Origin: Candidatus Woesearchaeota archaeon
Lineage (GTDB): Archaea > Nanobdellota > Nanobdellia > Woesearchaeales > WJKV01
DNA length: 56,853 bases
NCBI GenBank assembly: GCA_019323495.1
Contig: JAHWHE010000060.1
Coordinates: 1 to 56,853 of the forward strand
Direction: 5' to 3'
Shown here in pieces: positions 41,201-48,978 of this stretch. The translations under genes and the position numbers were made by a program. Within the stretch, counting starts at the first letter, position 1, and every line of letters starts with the position of its first letter. Under the pieces are notes generated by a model. The model had not been told where the DNA came from and made no database searches. It worked only from the letters and a program-made list of their open reading frames with translations.

Positions 41201-41299
41201 AGGAACTTTCATGTCCCTGTAAACGCGCCTTGCAAATGGTGCATATTCCCTATTCAATAAATCGTCTAATTCTTGTTTTGATACTGCTGCACTAACCAT
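38243..41299 (-). CDS. nrdJ: Adenosylcobalamin-dependent ribonucleotide reductase (class II)
   Basis: 1018 residues. Core motifs of NrdJ are present: ACFVFPVKDCMESI, QKAGGGTGYNFSKLRP, NPCGEQPLLNYEACNLG (thiyl-radical Cys of NPCGE, with its redox partner 11 residues later) and APTGTISVIADTTSGIEPLF. The C-terminus holds the Cys-rich regeneration tail CPDCGSKLVHENGCHGG ... CGFSKC. It makes deoxynucleotides without oxygen but needs cobalamin. It is 20 nt downstream of nrdR in one operon. Confidence 0.96.
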   Translation of the reverse strand: MVSAAVSKQELDDLLNREYAPFARRVYRDMKVPHFEERHFRPSQNSLTTLETRYLDKGGTDKVIESPEGLVLRVAANVALGSIVDVTPEEKNAAVLNKMFYDDPRIRKSLNGITFGDFFYKDGEEEYVTFNLGEILYSDNVRHLFDNNNLLMWEAFSMNEPHIQEKLKELKINFKGYTFSAHKLFFKRYEVPEFDRDEKHLFYMNNGNNAYIFARRDFFLKETANGKEVDMPFARTGEFRDYEGRLIESIPTLASECIRFYDLMASCDFMPCSPTLMNAGKRNQMLSACFVFPVKDCMESINKAHNSTTIIQKAGGGTGYNFSKLRPTNDPVYSSGGKTAGPLKFIDMLSAATDAIQQGSYRRGANMGMMEFTHPDCLEFMRAKRDSKKAGGRRWNNYNVSVVMREKDIANILENPDQPYMVVNPRTGRSSAKAKPKGKDEKETKFWTYGEVFDYIVSMAWESGDPGLIFMDRMNAKNPTAKLGEVFSTNPCGEQPLLNYEACNLGSLNLARFVTDNEGKKAFDYERFKQVAGLAVRFMDNVNTVNSFPLPEIIASVQGNRKIGLGVMGLAELLFKLEIPYDSEEAFKLGEQIQKTLNDSAYETSQQLGKTRGSFPNFKNSVYAEQGVEHMRNATRTTIAPTGTISVIADTTSGIEPLFSPVFIRNVLDGKVLFEANPFFKRLAEERGFYSKELIDKIGETGTLQHLDEVPDDIKRYFRCAHDIMPEAHLRMQEVFQRHTDNSVSKTVNLREEATVEDVRKIYLAAMMNRDINGITIYRDKTYANQPMSLMAGGKGGIVWHNYKVPECLEKKALPESFKVKLDDETKVHFTIVSKPYKHLKTGAVYFFPYEIFIAALPKPGHSGAETIMKGVEITEILKNTELDMVKFITTHKSLMDKEFGIGARKVYGLSHAIGTAFEHILLRYGVIEYRENLEGKPSGLEQKVWLKDLELIKDREEVRQAVRAIIAASGEGRVKEHDFTQGVGLDVCPDCGSKLVHENGCHGGSCPNASCGFSKCS

Positions 41300-41318
41300 C
41301 TTAAACCCCTCCCCTCTT

Positions 41319-41771
41319 TTATTTTTTCAATAATCTGTTTATTTCCTCGACAAAAGTGTTGACGTCTGTGAATTCCCTGTATACAGATGCAAAGCGTATG
41401 TATGCAACCTTGTCCAATTGCATCAAAGCTTTCATCGCTTCCTCTCCTATCACTTTGCTAGGCACTTCTGTGTCTTTCATGTTTTTTATCTTTGTTTCAA
41501 TCTTATCTATCATCTCATCGATCTGGTCGAGCGTGACAGGCCGTTTCTCGCACGCTTTCAACAGCCCTTTTCTTACCTTGTCCCTGTCATATTGTTCTCT
41601 TTTCCCGTCCTTCTTTATGATTGTAAGGTCGATGTTTTCTACTCGTTCGTATGTCGTGTATCTTTTTGAACAGCTTAGGCACTCCCTTCTTCTTCTAGTG
41701 CTGTCAAAGTTAGGAGTCGCTCTCTTGTCAATGACTTTGCTCTCGGTTGTATTGCAGTAAGGACATTTCAT
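41319..41771 (-). CDS. nrdR: Transcriptional repressor NrdR
   Basis: 150 residues, the family's usual length. N-terminal zinc ribbon (CPYCNTTESKVIDKR ... RRRECLSCSKRYTTYE) and then an ATP-cone (IIKKDGKREQYDRDKVRKGL, KACEKRPV). NrdR binds nrd promoters and senses dATP/ATP. It precedes nrdJ and likely represses its own operon (see operator). Confidence 0.95.
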   Translation of the reverse strand: MKCPYCNTTESKVIDKRATPNFDSTRRRRECLSCSKRYTTYERVENIDLTIIKKDGKREQYDRDKVRKGLLKACEKRPVTLDQIDEMIDKIETKIKNMKDTEVPSKVIGEEAMKALMQLDKVAYIRFASVYREFTDVNTFVEEINRLLKK

Positions 41772-41817
41772 AGCTAACGCTACCTCTTTTCAATAATCTT
41801 TTGCACCTGTGGAGTAA

Positions 41818-41831
41818 CACAAGAAGTTGTG
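41818..41831 (-). promoter_or_regulatory. Possible NrdR operator
   Basis: CACAA-GAAG-TTGTG is an inverted repeat just downstream of the minus-strand TATA (TTAAATATTA, about 41883-41892). A second, poor copy (CACAATATGCAG) is centred about 31 nt away, the usual three-turn spacing of paired NrdR boxes. The consensus match is partial, so this is a guess. Confidence 0.4.
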
Positions 41832-41949
41832 GTTTTCACCTCTTTACACCACAATATGCAGGGTTCTTTAGATATTACCAGCTAATATTTAAGTTTTTAT
41901 GTTATAAAAAATAGATACTAAAAATAGTGAAAAGAATTATTAAGGAAAA

Positions 41950-42192
41950 TCAGGCAGATTCTTCCTCTTTTTCTTCAATTGCCTCATTCATCTCTTTAAT
42001 CATCTGATCAATCTGCTCGTCATCCATGCCGTGTCCTTTGCACCCGTCTTCTATGCTTTCAAACGCAGCAACATGGCAGCCTACGCAATGCAGGCCATGA
42101 GACATCATGATTATGGCTGTTTCTGGATGCTCTCGCACTACTTCTCCAATCAGCATGTCTTTTGTGATCTTGTTTTTTTCTGCCATTTTCAT
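41950..42192 (-). CDS. DUF1858-domain protein
   Basis: 80 residues. Contains the DUF1858 core: VVREHPETAIIMMSHGLHCVGCHVAAFESIEDGCKGHGM split into pieces, with HCVGC and DGC. The family is found beside hybrid-cluster, ScdA/RIC-type and ferredoxin proteins and is thought to be a small redox or metal-carrying module. SD AAGGAA before the ATG at 42192. It is directly downstream of the ferredoxin gene, one base from its stop. Confidence 0.85.
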   Translation of the reverse strand: MKMAEKNKITKDMLIGEVVREHPETAIIMMSHGLHCVGCHVAAFESIEDGCKGHGMDDEQIDQMIKEMNEAIEEKEEESA

Positions 42193-42193
42193 T

Positions 42194-42397
42194 TCATTCC
42201 TTCTTTTCGATCGTTATGCATTTGACAGGGCAGATCTCTTCTGCCTGCTGGTTCTTTGCAAGCTCTTTCTCGCTTATTATCTTTTTCTTTGGCTTGGCCT
42301 TCATGTCATCCATTTCCCAGTTCTCTTCGCACACGCTTGTGCAAGCCCCGCAGCCAATGCAGGCCTCCTGATCAAATTCAATCTCATATTTTGCCAT
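42194..42397 (-). CDS. 4Fe-4S ferredoxin
   Basis: 67 residues with a single cluster motif: CIGCGACTSVCEENWEMDD (CxxCxxCxxxC) and CPVKCI later. A one-cluster ferredoxin, electron carrier in the cytosol. The start is at the ATG at 42397. It is cotranscribed with the DUF1858 gene, likely the partner for an electron-transfer step. Confidence 0.9.
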   Translation of the reverse strand: MAKYEIEFDQEACIGCGACTSVCEENWEMDDMKAKPKKKIISEKELAKNQQAEEICPVKCITIEKKE

Positions 42398-42498
42398 GAT
42401 ATCACCTTTGCATAGAAATCCCAGACTGATTTAATAAGCTTTCGGAAGAAAAACATTTAAAAGCCAATACTGCTTCTAGAATAAAAAAGAGGTTAAAT

Positions 42499-43008
42499 AT
42501 GATAATCAAGGCAAAGGGCTTTATTCTAAGGCCACATAAACTCAGTGATGCTCAAAACATCTACAAGTATCAGCAAGACAAGGATGTTAAGAAGAATTTC
42601 ATGACTTTTCCTAAAAGTGTTGCAGAAGTTAAGAAAGAAATAAAAGAAAATAAGAAAAAGAGCAAGTTCATCAAAGAATCCTTTGTCATTGATGTTGATG
42701 GAGAGGCAATTGGTGAAGTTACTTTCAGCCAGCGTGATCCTCACCACAAGAAAAAGGTCAAGATGAGCATCTGGGTTGCGAAGAAGTGCAGGGGAAAAGG
42801 CATTGCGACAAAAGTTCTCAAATTAGTTACAAATTATGCATTCAAGAAATATAAGTTAGTAAGGATCGAGGCAAGTGTGAGAACTTTCAACAAGGCTTCT
42901 GCACGTGCAGCAGAAAAAGCAGGATTCAAGCTTGAAGGTATTTTGAGAAAGAATAAATATAAAAACGGCAAGTACGTAGATGACATGTTGTTTGCAATAG
43001 TAAAATAA
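42499..43008 (+). CDS. GNAT N-acetyltransferase (RimJ/RimL-like)
   Basis: 169 residues. The acetyl-CoA site is clear: SIWVAKKCRGKGIATKVLKL (R/QxxGxG/A type). It ends with NKASARAAEKAGFKLEG, typical of the RimJ/RimL group that acetylates protein N-termini or amines. SD AGAGGTT before ATG. First gene of a run with eno and gpmI, spaced 12 nt from eno. Confidence 0.88.
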   Translation: MIIKAKGFILRPHKLSDAQNIYKYQQDKDVKKNFMTFPKSVAEVKKEIKENKKKSKFIKESFVIDVDGEAIGEVTFSQRDPHHKKKVKMSIWVAKKCRGKGIATKVLKLVTNYAFKKYKLVRIEASVRTFNKASARAAEKAGFKLEGILRKNKYKNGKYVDDMLFAIVK

Positions 43009-43020
43009 AAAGAGGTAAAT

Positions 43021-44316
43021 ATGCGCATTACTAAAGTTTGGGCACGGGAGATTCTAGACAGCAGAGGTAATCCTACTGTTGAGGCAGAAGTTTACACCAA
43101 ACTAAAAAGAGCCCACGAGATGGTTCCGAGCGGTGCGAGTACTGGCGCACATGAAGCTCTTGAGCTCAGGGATGGCGGAAAGAGATATCATGGTCAGGGA
43201 GTCCAGAAAGCTGTTTCTAACATAAATACAAAGATTGCAAGAAAAATAATTGGAATGGACTGCACAAAACAGGGCGAGATAGACAGGACATTAATCGACT
43301 TAGACAGGACAAAGAACAAATCAAACTTGGGTGCGAATGCAATGCTCGCAGTCAGTCTCGCAACAGCAAGATTAGCAAGCAAGACCAAAAGCATTCCTAT
43401 GTATGAATATTTAGCAAAGAATGTGATCAAGACAAAAAGCCCGTGCCTGCTGCCGGTTCCTTTCATGAACATCATCAATGGAGGAAAGCACGCAGCAACA
43501 CATCTGGCGTTCCAGGAATACATGATCGTGCCGATAGGAAAGACTTTTTCAGAAAGCCTGCAGATAGGAACAGAAATATACCACAGTTTAAAGAAAATCA
43601 TAGCACAAAAGCACGGAAAGACGCAGACAAATGTAGGAGATGAAGGCGGTTTTGCACCAGACCTGCAAAAAGTAGAAGAGCCACTAAGATTGATAATGCT
43701 AGCAGCAGAAAAATTAGGCTACAGAAATAAAATAAAACTAGCGATTGACGCAGCAGCAACATCCTTCTACAGCAAGAACAGATATTTTGTAGACAAGAAG
43801 TATCTAACAACTCACGAACTGATGGAATTATACAAAGACCTTGTGAAATATTATCCAATCATCTCTATAGAAGATCCTTTTGCAGAAGATGATTTCGAAG
43901 CATTCTCAGAATTCATGTATGAATTGAGAACAAGCAAAAATAAAAAACACAGGCATCTGCAGGTTGTAGGAGACGACCTGACAGTCACGAACAAGGAAAG
44001 GATAGAAAAAGCAATCAAACTAAAGGCGTGCAATGCTCTTCTGCTTAAAGTAAACCAGATAGGAACATTGACAGAAGCGGTTGAAAGCGCAAAACTTGCA
44101 TTGAAAAATAAATGGAATGTCATGGTTAGCCACAGGAGCGGCGAGACAGAAGACCACTTCATCGCAGATCTGGCAGTTGCACTGGGATGCGGGCAGATAA
44201 AAACAGGCGCCCCTTGCAGAGGAGAAAGAACTGCGAAATATAATCAACTATTAAGGATAGAAGACAGATTAGGGAAAAAAGCACGTTATGCAGGCAGAAA
44301 TTTAAGAAAGCTTTAG
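43021..44316 (+). CDS. eno: Enolase
   Basis: 431 residues. Complete active site: SGASTGAHEALELRDG, FQEYMIVPIG, SIEDPFAEDDFEAF, VGDDLTVTNKERI, LLLKVNQIGTLTEAVE and VSHRSGETEDHFIADLAV. It converts 2-phosphoglycerate to phosphoenolpyruvate and uses Mg. Just before gpmI, 11 nt apart, giving two successive steps of lower glycolysis in one operon. Confidence 0.97.
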   Translation: MRITKVWAREILDSRGNPTVEAEVYTKLKRAHEMVPSGASTGAHEALELRDGGKRYHGQGVQKAVSNINTKIARKIIGMDCTKQGEIDRTLIDLDRTKNKSNLGANAMLAVSLATARLASKTKSIPMYEYLAKNVIKTKSPCLLPVPFMNIINGGKHAATHLAFQEYMIVPIGKTFSESLQIGTEIYHSLKKIIAQKHGKTQTNVGDEGGFAPDLQKVEEPLRLIMLAAEKLGYRNKIKLAIDAAATSFYSKNRYFVDKKYLTTHELMELYKDLVKYYPIISIEDPFAEDDFEAFSEFMYELRTSKNKKHRHLQVVGDDLTVTNKERIEKAIKLKACNALLLKVNQIGTLTEAVESAKLALKNKWNVMVSHRSGETEDHFIADLAVALGCGQIKTGAPCRGERTAKYNQLLRIEDRLGKKARYAGRNLRKL

Positions 44317-44327
44317 AATTAATAAAA

Positions 44328-45851
44328 ATGAAAAGACCAATCATACTTATCATTCTTGACGGATGGGGATTAAGAAAAGAAAGAGAAGGCAATGCAATTC
44401 TGCAGGCGAATACCCCTGTCTTTGATATTCTTTTGGAAGAATGTCCAAACAGCAGGTTGAAAGCGAGCGGAGAAGCAGTTGGCCTGCCAGAAAGATTCCA
44501 GGGAAACAGCGAAGTCGGCCACATGAACATCGGAGCAGGAAGAGTGATGGACGAGATGTTATTACGAATAAACAAGGCAATCAACAGGAAAGCATTCTTC
44601 AGGAATCCTGCATTATTAAAATCAATAGTGAATTGCCAGAACAGCAACAGCACACTGCATCTAATGGGGCTTCTACAGGATCAAGGAGTGCATGCAATGA
44701 ATACCCATCTATACGCATTGATAAAAATGGCAAGGATGTACAACATACAAGACATAAAAATACACATCTTTGCAGACGGAAGAGATACTCCGCCGAAATC
44801 TGTCCTGAAATACATCAGGGAATTAAAAAACAAGATAAAAGATTTGAAAATGGAATACAGGACAGAAATAGCAACAATCCAAGGAAGGTATTTTGCAATG
44901 GACAGGGACCAGAGATGGGACAGGGACAAATTATCCTATGATTGCCTGGCAGAAGCAAAAGGAAGAAAGGCAAACACTGTAGAGGAAGCAGTGCACATGG
45001 CTTATGAAAACAAGGAGACAGACGAATTCATAAAACCCACTGTGATAAAGAATTTCACAGGAATAAAAGACAAAGACAGCATCATCTTTTTCAATTACAG
45101 GTTGGACAGGGCAAGGCAATTGACGCATGCTTTTATAGATCCTAATTTCAAATTCTTCAGGCGAAAGAAACTAGACATAACATATACAGCATTTGCGCAT
45201 TACTATGATGAACTAGAGCATTGCAAGAACACTTACATTGCTTTCGAGCCGTTGAAAGTCAAAAATATTCTTGGAGAGGTCCTTGCAAACAACAATCTTA
45301 AGCAGTTAAGAATAGCAGAAACAGAGAAATATGCGCACGTCACTTTTTTCTTTAATAACGAAGATGAAACTCCATTCAAAGGAGAAGACAGGATCATTAT
45401 TCCGTCTCCAAAAGTTGCTACTTATGACTTGAGGCCAGAGATGAGCGCAAAAAAGATCACAGACAAAGTGATAAAACAATTGCCGAAATACGATGTCGTT
45501 ATCCTTAACTTTGCGAACGCAGACATGGTAGGCCACACAGGAGACATAAGGGCCGCAATAAGAGGAATAGAAACAGTCGACAATTGCATGGGAAGAATCC
45601 TAGAAAGGATAAGAGAGTTGAAAGGGATCGCAGTAATAACAGCAGACCATGGAAACGCAGAGCACATGGCAGGACAAACAGTGAAATCGCATACAACAAA
45701 TCCAGTTCCGTTCATAATCTACAATTACAAAGACAAAAAGCAAATAAAGCTAAAGAATGGTAAACTGGCAGACATAGCGCCGACTATGTTATTTTTATTG
45801 GGCATCAAAAAACCAATAGAAATGACTGGAAACTGTTTGATTACGCGCTGA
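44328..45851 (+). CDS. gpmI: 2,3-bisphosphoglycerate-independent phosphoglycerate mutase, bacterial type
   Basis: 507 residues, the length of bacterial GpmI, not the ~410 of archaeal ApgM. Motifs include ILIILDGWGLRKEREGNA, NSEVGHMNIGAGRV (catalytic Ser), GLLQDQGVHAMNTHLYAL, DGRDTPPKS, NFANADMVGHTGD and TADHGNAEHM. It interconverts 3- and 2-phosphoglycerate using Mn. The bacterial type suggests ancient transfer. Gene order eno-gpmI fits. Confidence 0.95.
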   Translation: MKRPIILIILDGWGLRKEREGNAILQANTPVFDILLEECPNSRLKASGEAVGLPERFQGNSEVGHMNIGAGRVMDEMLLRINKAINRKAFFRNPALLKSIVNCQNSNSTLHLMGLLQDQGVHAMNTHLYALIKMARMYNIQDIKIHIFADGRDTPPKSVLKYIRELKNKIKDLKMEYRTEIATIQGRYFAMDRDQRWDRDKLSYDCLAEAKGRKANTVEEAVHMAYENKETDEFIKPTVIKNFTGIKDKDSIIFFNYRLDRARQLTHAFIDPNFKFFRRKKLDITYTAFAHYYDELEHCKNTYIAFEPLKVKNILGEVLANNNLKQLRIAETEKYAHVTFFFNNEDETPFKGEDRIIIPSPKVATYDLRPEMSAKKITDKVIKQLPKYDVVILNFANADMVGHTGDIRAAIRGIETVDNCMGRILERIRELKGIAVITADHGNAEHMAGQTVKSHTTNPVPFIIYNYKDKKQIKLKNGKLADIAPTMLFLLGIKKPIEMTGNCLITR

Positions 45852-45951
45852 TTTCTGCAATTTCTCTAGCAGGGCCCTGCATTCTGCATCTCTTGCAGAG
45901 ACCGTGCTTGACTATTCTGAATGCTCTGCATTCTTCACAGTAATCTTCCAT
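45841..45951 (-). CDS. 36-aa zinc-ribbon-like mini-protein
   Basis: Reads MEDYCEECRAFRIVKHGL, then CKRCRMQG and an AREIAEISA end. CxxC pairs at residues 5-8 and 19-22 make a likely zinc knuckle. SD GGAGAGG just before the ATG at 45951. It follows trmB (12 nt) on the same strand and its end overlaps the end of gpmI by 11 nt. Small Cys-pair proteins like this often bind RNA or RNA polymerase, but no family is known. Confidence 0.65.
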   Translation of the reverse strand: MEDYCEECRAFRIVKHGLCKRCRMQGPAREIAEISA

Positions 45952-45963
45952 TTTCCTCTCCAC

Positions 45964-46758
45964 CTATTTTTTCATTTCTTTCCATTGCTTCTCAAACATC
46001 TTTTGGAAGCTCTGGACAAAGAATTCGCTGTTCACTGTCACGCCAGTGTCATAGCCTGCATTGATTTCCTTATCATCAACAAGCATGAATGTTAATTTTT
46101 CACCGTCAACAATAACGAACCTTCCATCAACATTAGTATTCTTTATTTCTGCAAATTCCTTCAGTTCTGCAACAGCTGCTTTGCTTGCTTCAGTCATCTT
46201 TGCAGCGATTCTAACTTTAACTCCTTTTTTCTTAAGCTGTTTAAGGCTTCTTTTAAGAGCGTCTGCTTTACGCACAAGTCCTTCTGCTGTTGTGCAGATA
46301 ACTACTGAACTCTTTGCATTGTCAAGCAAATCTGTCAGATGATCGTAAATATTTGCTCTTCCTTTGATAGAAGCAGTCATCTCAGTCGGATCGATCTTTT
46401 CAATCCCTTGCGAATGTAGCAAATGCAATTCGCCCATGACTTCGCTCGCTTTCAATGATTCAATCTGCTCTGATTCTCTGTCAGCATCAATCTTGATTCT
46501 TTTTTGGACCCTTTTAACAACTTCTGATGGCGGAACTGCAATGTATTTTATTGGCTTGCCTATCTTCATTACAATAAAGCCTTTCTTTTCAAGACTTTCA
46601 AGAACATCATAAGCTCTTGATCTAGGAACATTTGAAATATCTGAAAGTTCTCCTGCTGTAGCAACACCCCTTGATAGTAATGCGGTCCATAATTTCGCCT
46701 GATAACTGTTTAGACCGAAATGTTTTAACTTGTCTAAAAAAGATGCCTCAACAATCAT
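45964..46758 (-). CDS. TrmB-family transcriptional regulator
   Basis: 264 residues. N-terminal winged helix: KLKHFGLNSYQAKLWTALLS, ATAGELSDISNVPRSRAYDV, LESLEKKGFI, then a coiled coil and a C-terminal TrmB-type effector domain (NAKSSVVICTTAEGLVRKAD; DGRFVIVDGEKLTFML). TrmB proteins control sugar uptake and glycolysis or gluconeogenesis in archaea; the position beside eno-gpmI is suggestive. SD GGAGGA; minus-strand TATA (GCTTTATAAATA) near 46830. Confidence 0.92.
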   Translation of the reverse strand: MIVEASFLDKLKHFGLNSYQAKLWTALLSRGVATAGELSDISNVPRSRAYDVLESLEKKGFIVMKIGKPIKYIAVPPSEVVKRVQKRIKIDADRESEQIESLKASEVMGELHLLHSQGIEKIDPTEMTASIKGRANIYDHLTDLLDNAKSSVVICTTAEGLVRKADALKRSLKQLKKKGVKVRIAAKMTEASKAAVAELKEFAEIKNTNVDGRFVIVDGEKLTFMLVDDKEINAGYDTGVTVNSEFFVQSFQKMFEKQWKEMKK

Positions 46759-46979
46759 TTTTGCATTCCTCCGTTATTTGTTCGTAAAAACCCCCCCTTT
46801 TCATCGAACTTTGGTAGTAAATATCAGTTATTTATAAAGCTTTCTTTGTAACACCACTCAAAAGGGACAACGGAAGAAATTCCACATAAAAGTGCCGAAA
46901 TCTTTAAATATAGCTGCCCTTCTTCACGTTCATAACCAAGTGATAGGCAAGCAGAAGCGGGCCTATACAGGAGGAAAAA

Positions 46980-47432
46980 ATGGCACGAATGTATAGTAGA
47001 AAGAAAGGAAAAGCTGGTTCTAAGAAACCCATGCAGAAAAAGCCTACTTGGGTCAGGCACAAACCAAAAGAAGTTGAGATGCTAGTTATCAAGCTGGCAA
47101 AACAGGGCAAGTCTGCAAGCCAGATAGGTCTTGCATTAAGAGATTCTTACGGAATTCCAGATGTCAGGTCAATCATGAAAAAGAAGATCACGCACATCCT
47201 GGATGAAAAGAAACTGCTGAAAAAACTTCCAGAAGACCTTGGTTCTTTGATCCAAAGAAGCATCGCGATCAGAAAGCATCTTGAAAAAAACAAGAAAGAT
47301 GCAACAGCTCTCAGAGGCAGACAGCTGACAGAAAGCAAGATCGGCAGACTGATCAAATACTACAAGAAAACAAAGAAGCTGCCATCAGACTGGAAATACA
47401 ATCCAGAAAAGGCAGAATTGTTAGTAGAATAA
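46980..47432 (+). CDS. rps15: Ribosomal protein uS15
   Basis: 150 residues. Archaeal N-terminus (MARMYSRKKGKAGSKKP) followed by WVRHKPKEVEMLVIKLAK, SASQIGLALRDSYGIPDVRSI, then the rRNA-binding helices (LIQRSIAIRKHLEKNKKD, RLIKYYKKTKKLP). SD AGGAGG (46970-46975) with a 45-nt leader after TATA CTTTAAATAT (46903-46912). Confidence 0.96.
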   Translation: MARMYSRKKGKAGSKKPMQKKPTWVRHKPKEVEMLVIKLAKQGKSASQIGLALRDSYGIPDVRSIMKKKITHILDEKKLLKKLPEDLGSLIQRSIAIRKHLEKNKKDATALRGRQLTESKIGRLIKYYKKTKKLPSDWKYNPEKAELLVE

Positions 47433-47488
47433 ATTTATTTTATTCTTTCTGTTTCTTTATTTTTATTTTCTAAAATTTTAAAAAACAA

Positions 47489-47755
47489 TTAAAGAAGATT
47501 CTTAGCAGCTTCTATGTGTTCAGCTACTTCTTTTCCTTTCTTTGTCAAACGCAATAGTTTCAAACGTCCTTGTTTTTCCCACTGGATCAGGTCTGCTTCC
47601 TGCATTTTCTGCAGGATCTTGACAACATGGGAATAAGTGCAGTCAACAGACTTTGCAAGAGAGGATGCATATGTAGTGTCTTTAGCATTCTTTAAATTGA
47701 CCAGCATCATTGCAGGCTTCTCCCTGAAAAAGATTTCGAAAATTTCCTTGTTCAT
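47489..47755 (-). CDS. Small winged-helix DNA-binding protein
   Basis: 88 residues. The fold KPAMMLVNLKNAKDTTYASS, then KSVDCTYSHVVKILQKMQEA and a wing GRLKLLRLTKKGKEVAEHI is a MarR/ArsR-like winged helix without effector domain. Short versions of this type are frequent archaeal regulators. Target unknown. Divergent from rnp4. Confidence 0.8.
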   Translation of the reverse strand: MNKEIFEIFFREKPAMMLVNLKNAKDTTYASSLAKSVDCTYSHVVKILQKMQEADLIQWEKQGRLKLLRLTKKGKEVAEHIEAAKNLL

Positions 47756-47865
47756 AACAACCCCTCAGACATATATACTTTAGTATATCTATTGTAGAAC
47801 AACCTCCATATTTAAACCTTTCGAAATCATCAATCTTTATATAGAATTCAGCCATTACAGGCAGT

Positions 47866-48159
47866 ATGAAGCGCGAATCCGTACAAAAAACAGCACTTGA
47901 AAGAATAAAGCACCTGTTCAAGGAGGCTGAAAAAGCTTTCAAAGAGGATCCAAAGAGAGCAGACAGATACGTGCAATTGGCCAGAAAGATCTCAATGAAA
48001 GCCAATCTGAAGATTCCAAAATCACTGCAAAAAAGATTCTGCAAGCACTGCTACAAATTCTTGATGCCGGGAATTAATTGCAGAATTAGAACAAAAGAGA
48101 AAAAATTGATCTACTACTGCCAGAACTGCAAGAAATACATGAGATTCGTAATCAAGTAG
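47866..48159 (+). CDS. rnp4: RNase P protein component 4 (Rpr2/Rpp21)
   Basis: 97 residues. N-terminal helices (ERIKHLFKEAEKAFKEDP, RYVQLARKISMKANL) and then the zinc site FCKHCYKFLMPG ... YYCQNCKKYMRF. Subunit of the archaeal RNase P that trims tRNA 5' ends. TATA at 47834-47841 places transcription at the ATG (leaderless). Confidence 0.9.
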   Translation: MKRESVQKTALERIKHLFKEAEKAFKEDPKRADRYVQLARKISMKANLKIPKSLQKRFCKHCYKFLMPGINCRIRTKEKKLIYYCQNCKKYMRFVIK

Positions 48160-48241
48160 TATATACGTATATTCTAGTCTATTTCAAATAAGAACAATTT
48201 CTAAATAACAAGAAATCAATATTAAATCTGGTGATGCAAGA

Positions 48242-48703
48242 ATGGAATTATCAGACAAAGACAAAAAATTGATTGCCTTATTAAGAAACAACTGTAGGCA
48301 AAAACTAACCAGACTGTCAAAAGAAACCAGGATACCTGTAAAACTCATACAGAACAAAATTCAAAATTATGAAGAAAAATTCATCGATAAACATGCGACA
48401 TTATTGCAATTTGAAAAATTAGGATATCTTACAAGAGTCAATATTACAATTGCAGTTGATGCATTGAGCAAGGAAGAAATGGAAAAATACCTTATCAGAA
48501 ACCCAAATGTAAATAATCTGTATCAGATAAATAATGGTTATGATTTTTTAATAGAAGCCATACTAAAAAATGACGAGCATCTGGACAAGTTCATCGAAGA
48601 TCTGGAAAAGCTATTCAACATAAAGAGAAAAGAATTTCAATACATTTTAAGAGACATCAAAAGAGAGAATTTCATGGCGAACAAGCACATCCCGATTAAT
48701 TAA
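48242..48703 (+). CDS. Lrp/AsnC-like regulator
   Basis: 153 residues. N-terminal HTH (ELSDKDKKLIALLRNNCRQK, LTRLSKETRIPVKLIQNKIQ) and an Lrp-type ligand/dimer domain (NVNNLYQINNGYDFLIEAIL; HLDKFIEDLEKLFNIKR). Lrp proteins regulate amino-acid or nitrogen metabolism; the target here is unknown. Overlaps the end of the convergent zinc protein gene by four nt. Confidence 0.85.
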   Translation: MELSDKDKKLIALLRNNCRQKLTRLSKETRIPVKLIQNKIQNYEEKFIDKHATLLQFEKLGYLTRVNITIAVDALSKEEMEKYLIRNPNVNNLYQINNGYDFLIEAILKNDEHLDKFIEDLEKLFNIKRKEFQYILRDIKRENFMANKHIPIN

Positions 48704-48894
48704 TCTTCCTTTAGAAGATCTTCTTCCATCTTTTGTTTTACTAATTGTTTTAATTCTTGTGCCTGCTCTTCTACTTTCTGCAAGAAACTCAGATCAGAGA
48801 AACAGTCAGTTGCGCAGTCCTTGCAATAGACATCGCTGGTGTTCTTGATAATGTATTCTCCTTCTTCCCCGCAAATCAAGCATTTTTTCCCCAC
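48700..48894 (-). CDS. Small zinc-binding protein, hypothetical
   Basis: 64 residues. CLICGEEGEYIIKN and VYCKDCATDC give two CxxC pairs, a treble-clef-like zinc site, and then a coiled helix rich in Gln/Glu (LQKVEEQAQELKQLVKQ). No function known. Converges with the Lrp-like gene. Confidence 0.65.
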   Translation of the reverse strand: MGKKCLICGEEGEYIIKNTSDVYCKDCATDCFSDLSFLQKVEEQAQELKQLVKQKMEEDLLKED

Positions 48895-48978
48895 TCTATA
48901 TACTCAAAACAATTTTCTATTTATAAAAGTTTGCCTTATCGAGCAAAGTTTAAATATTGAAAAAAATTAAATCAGAAA

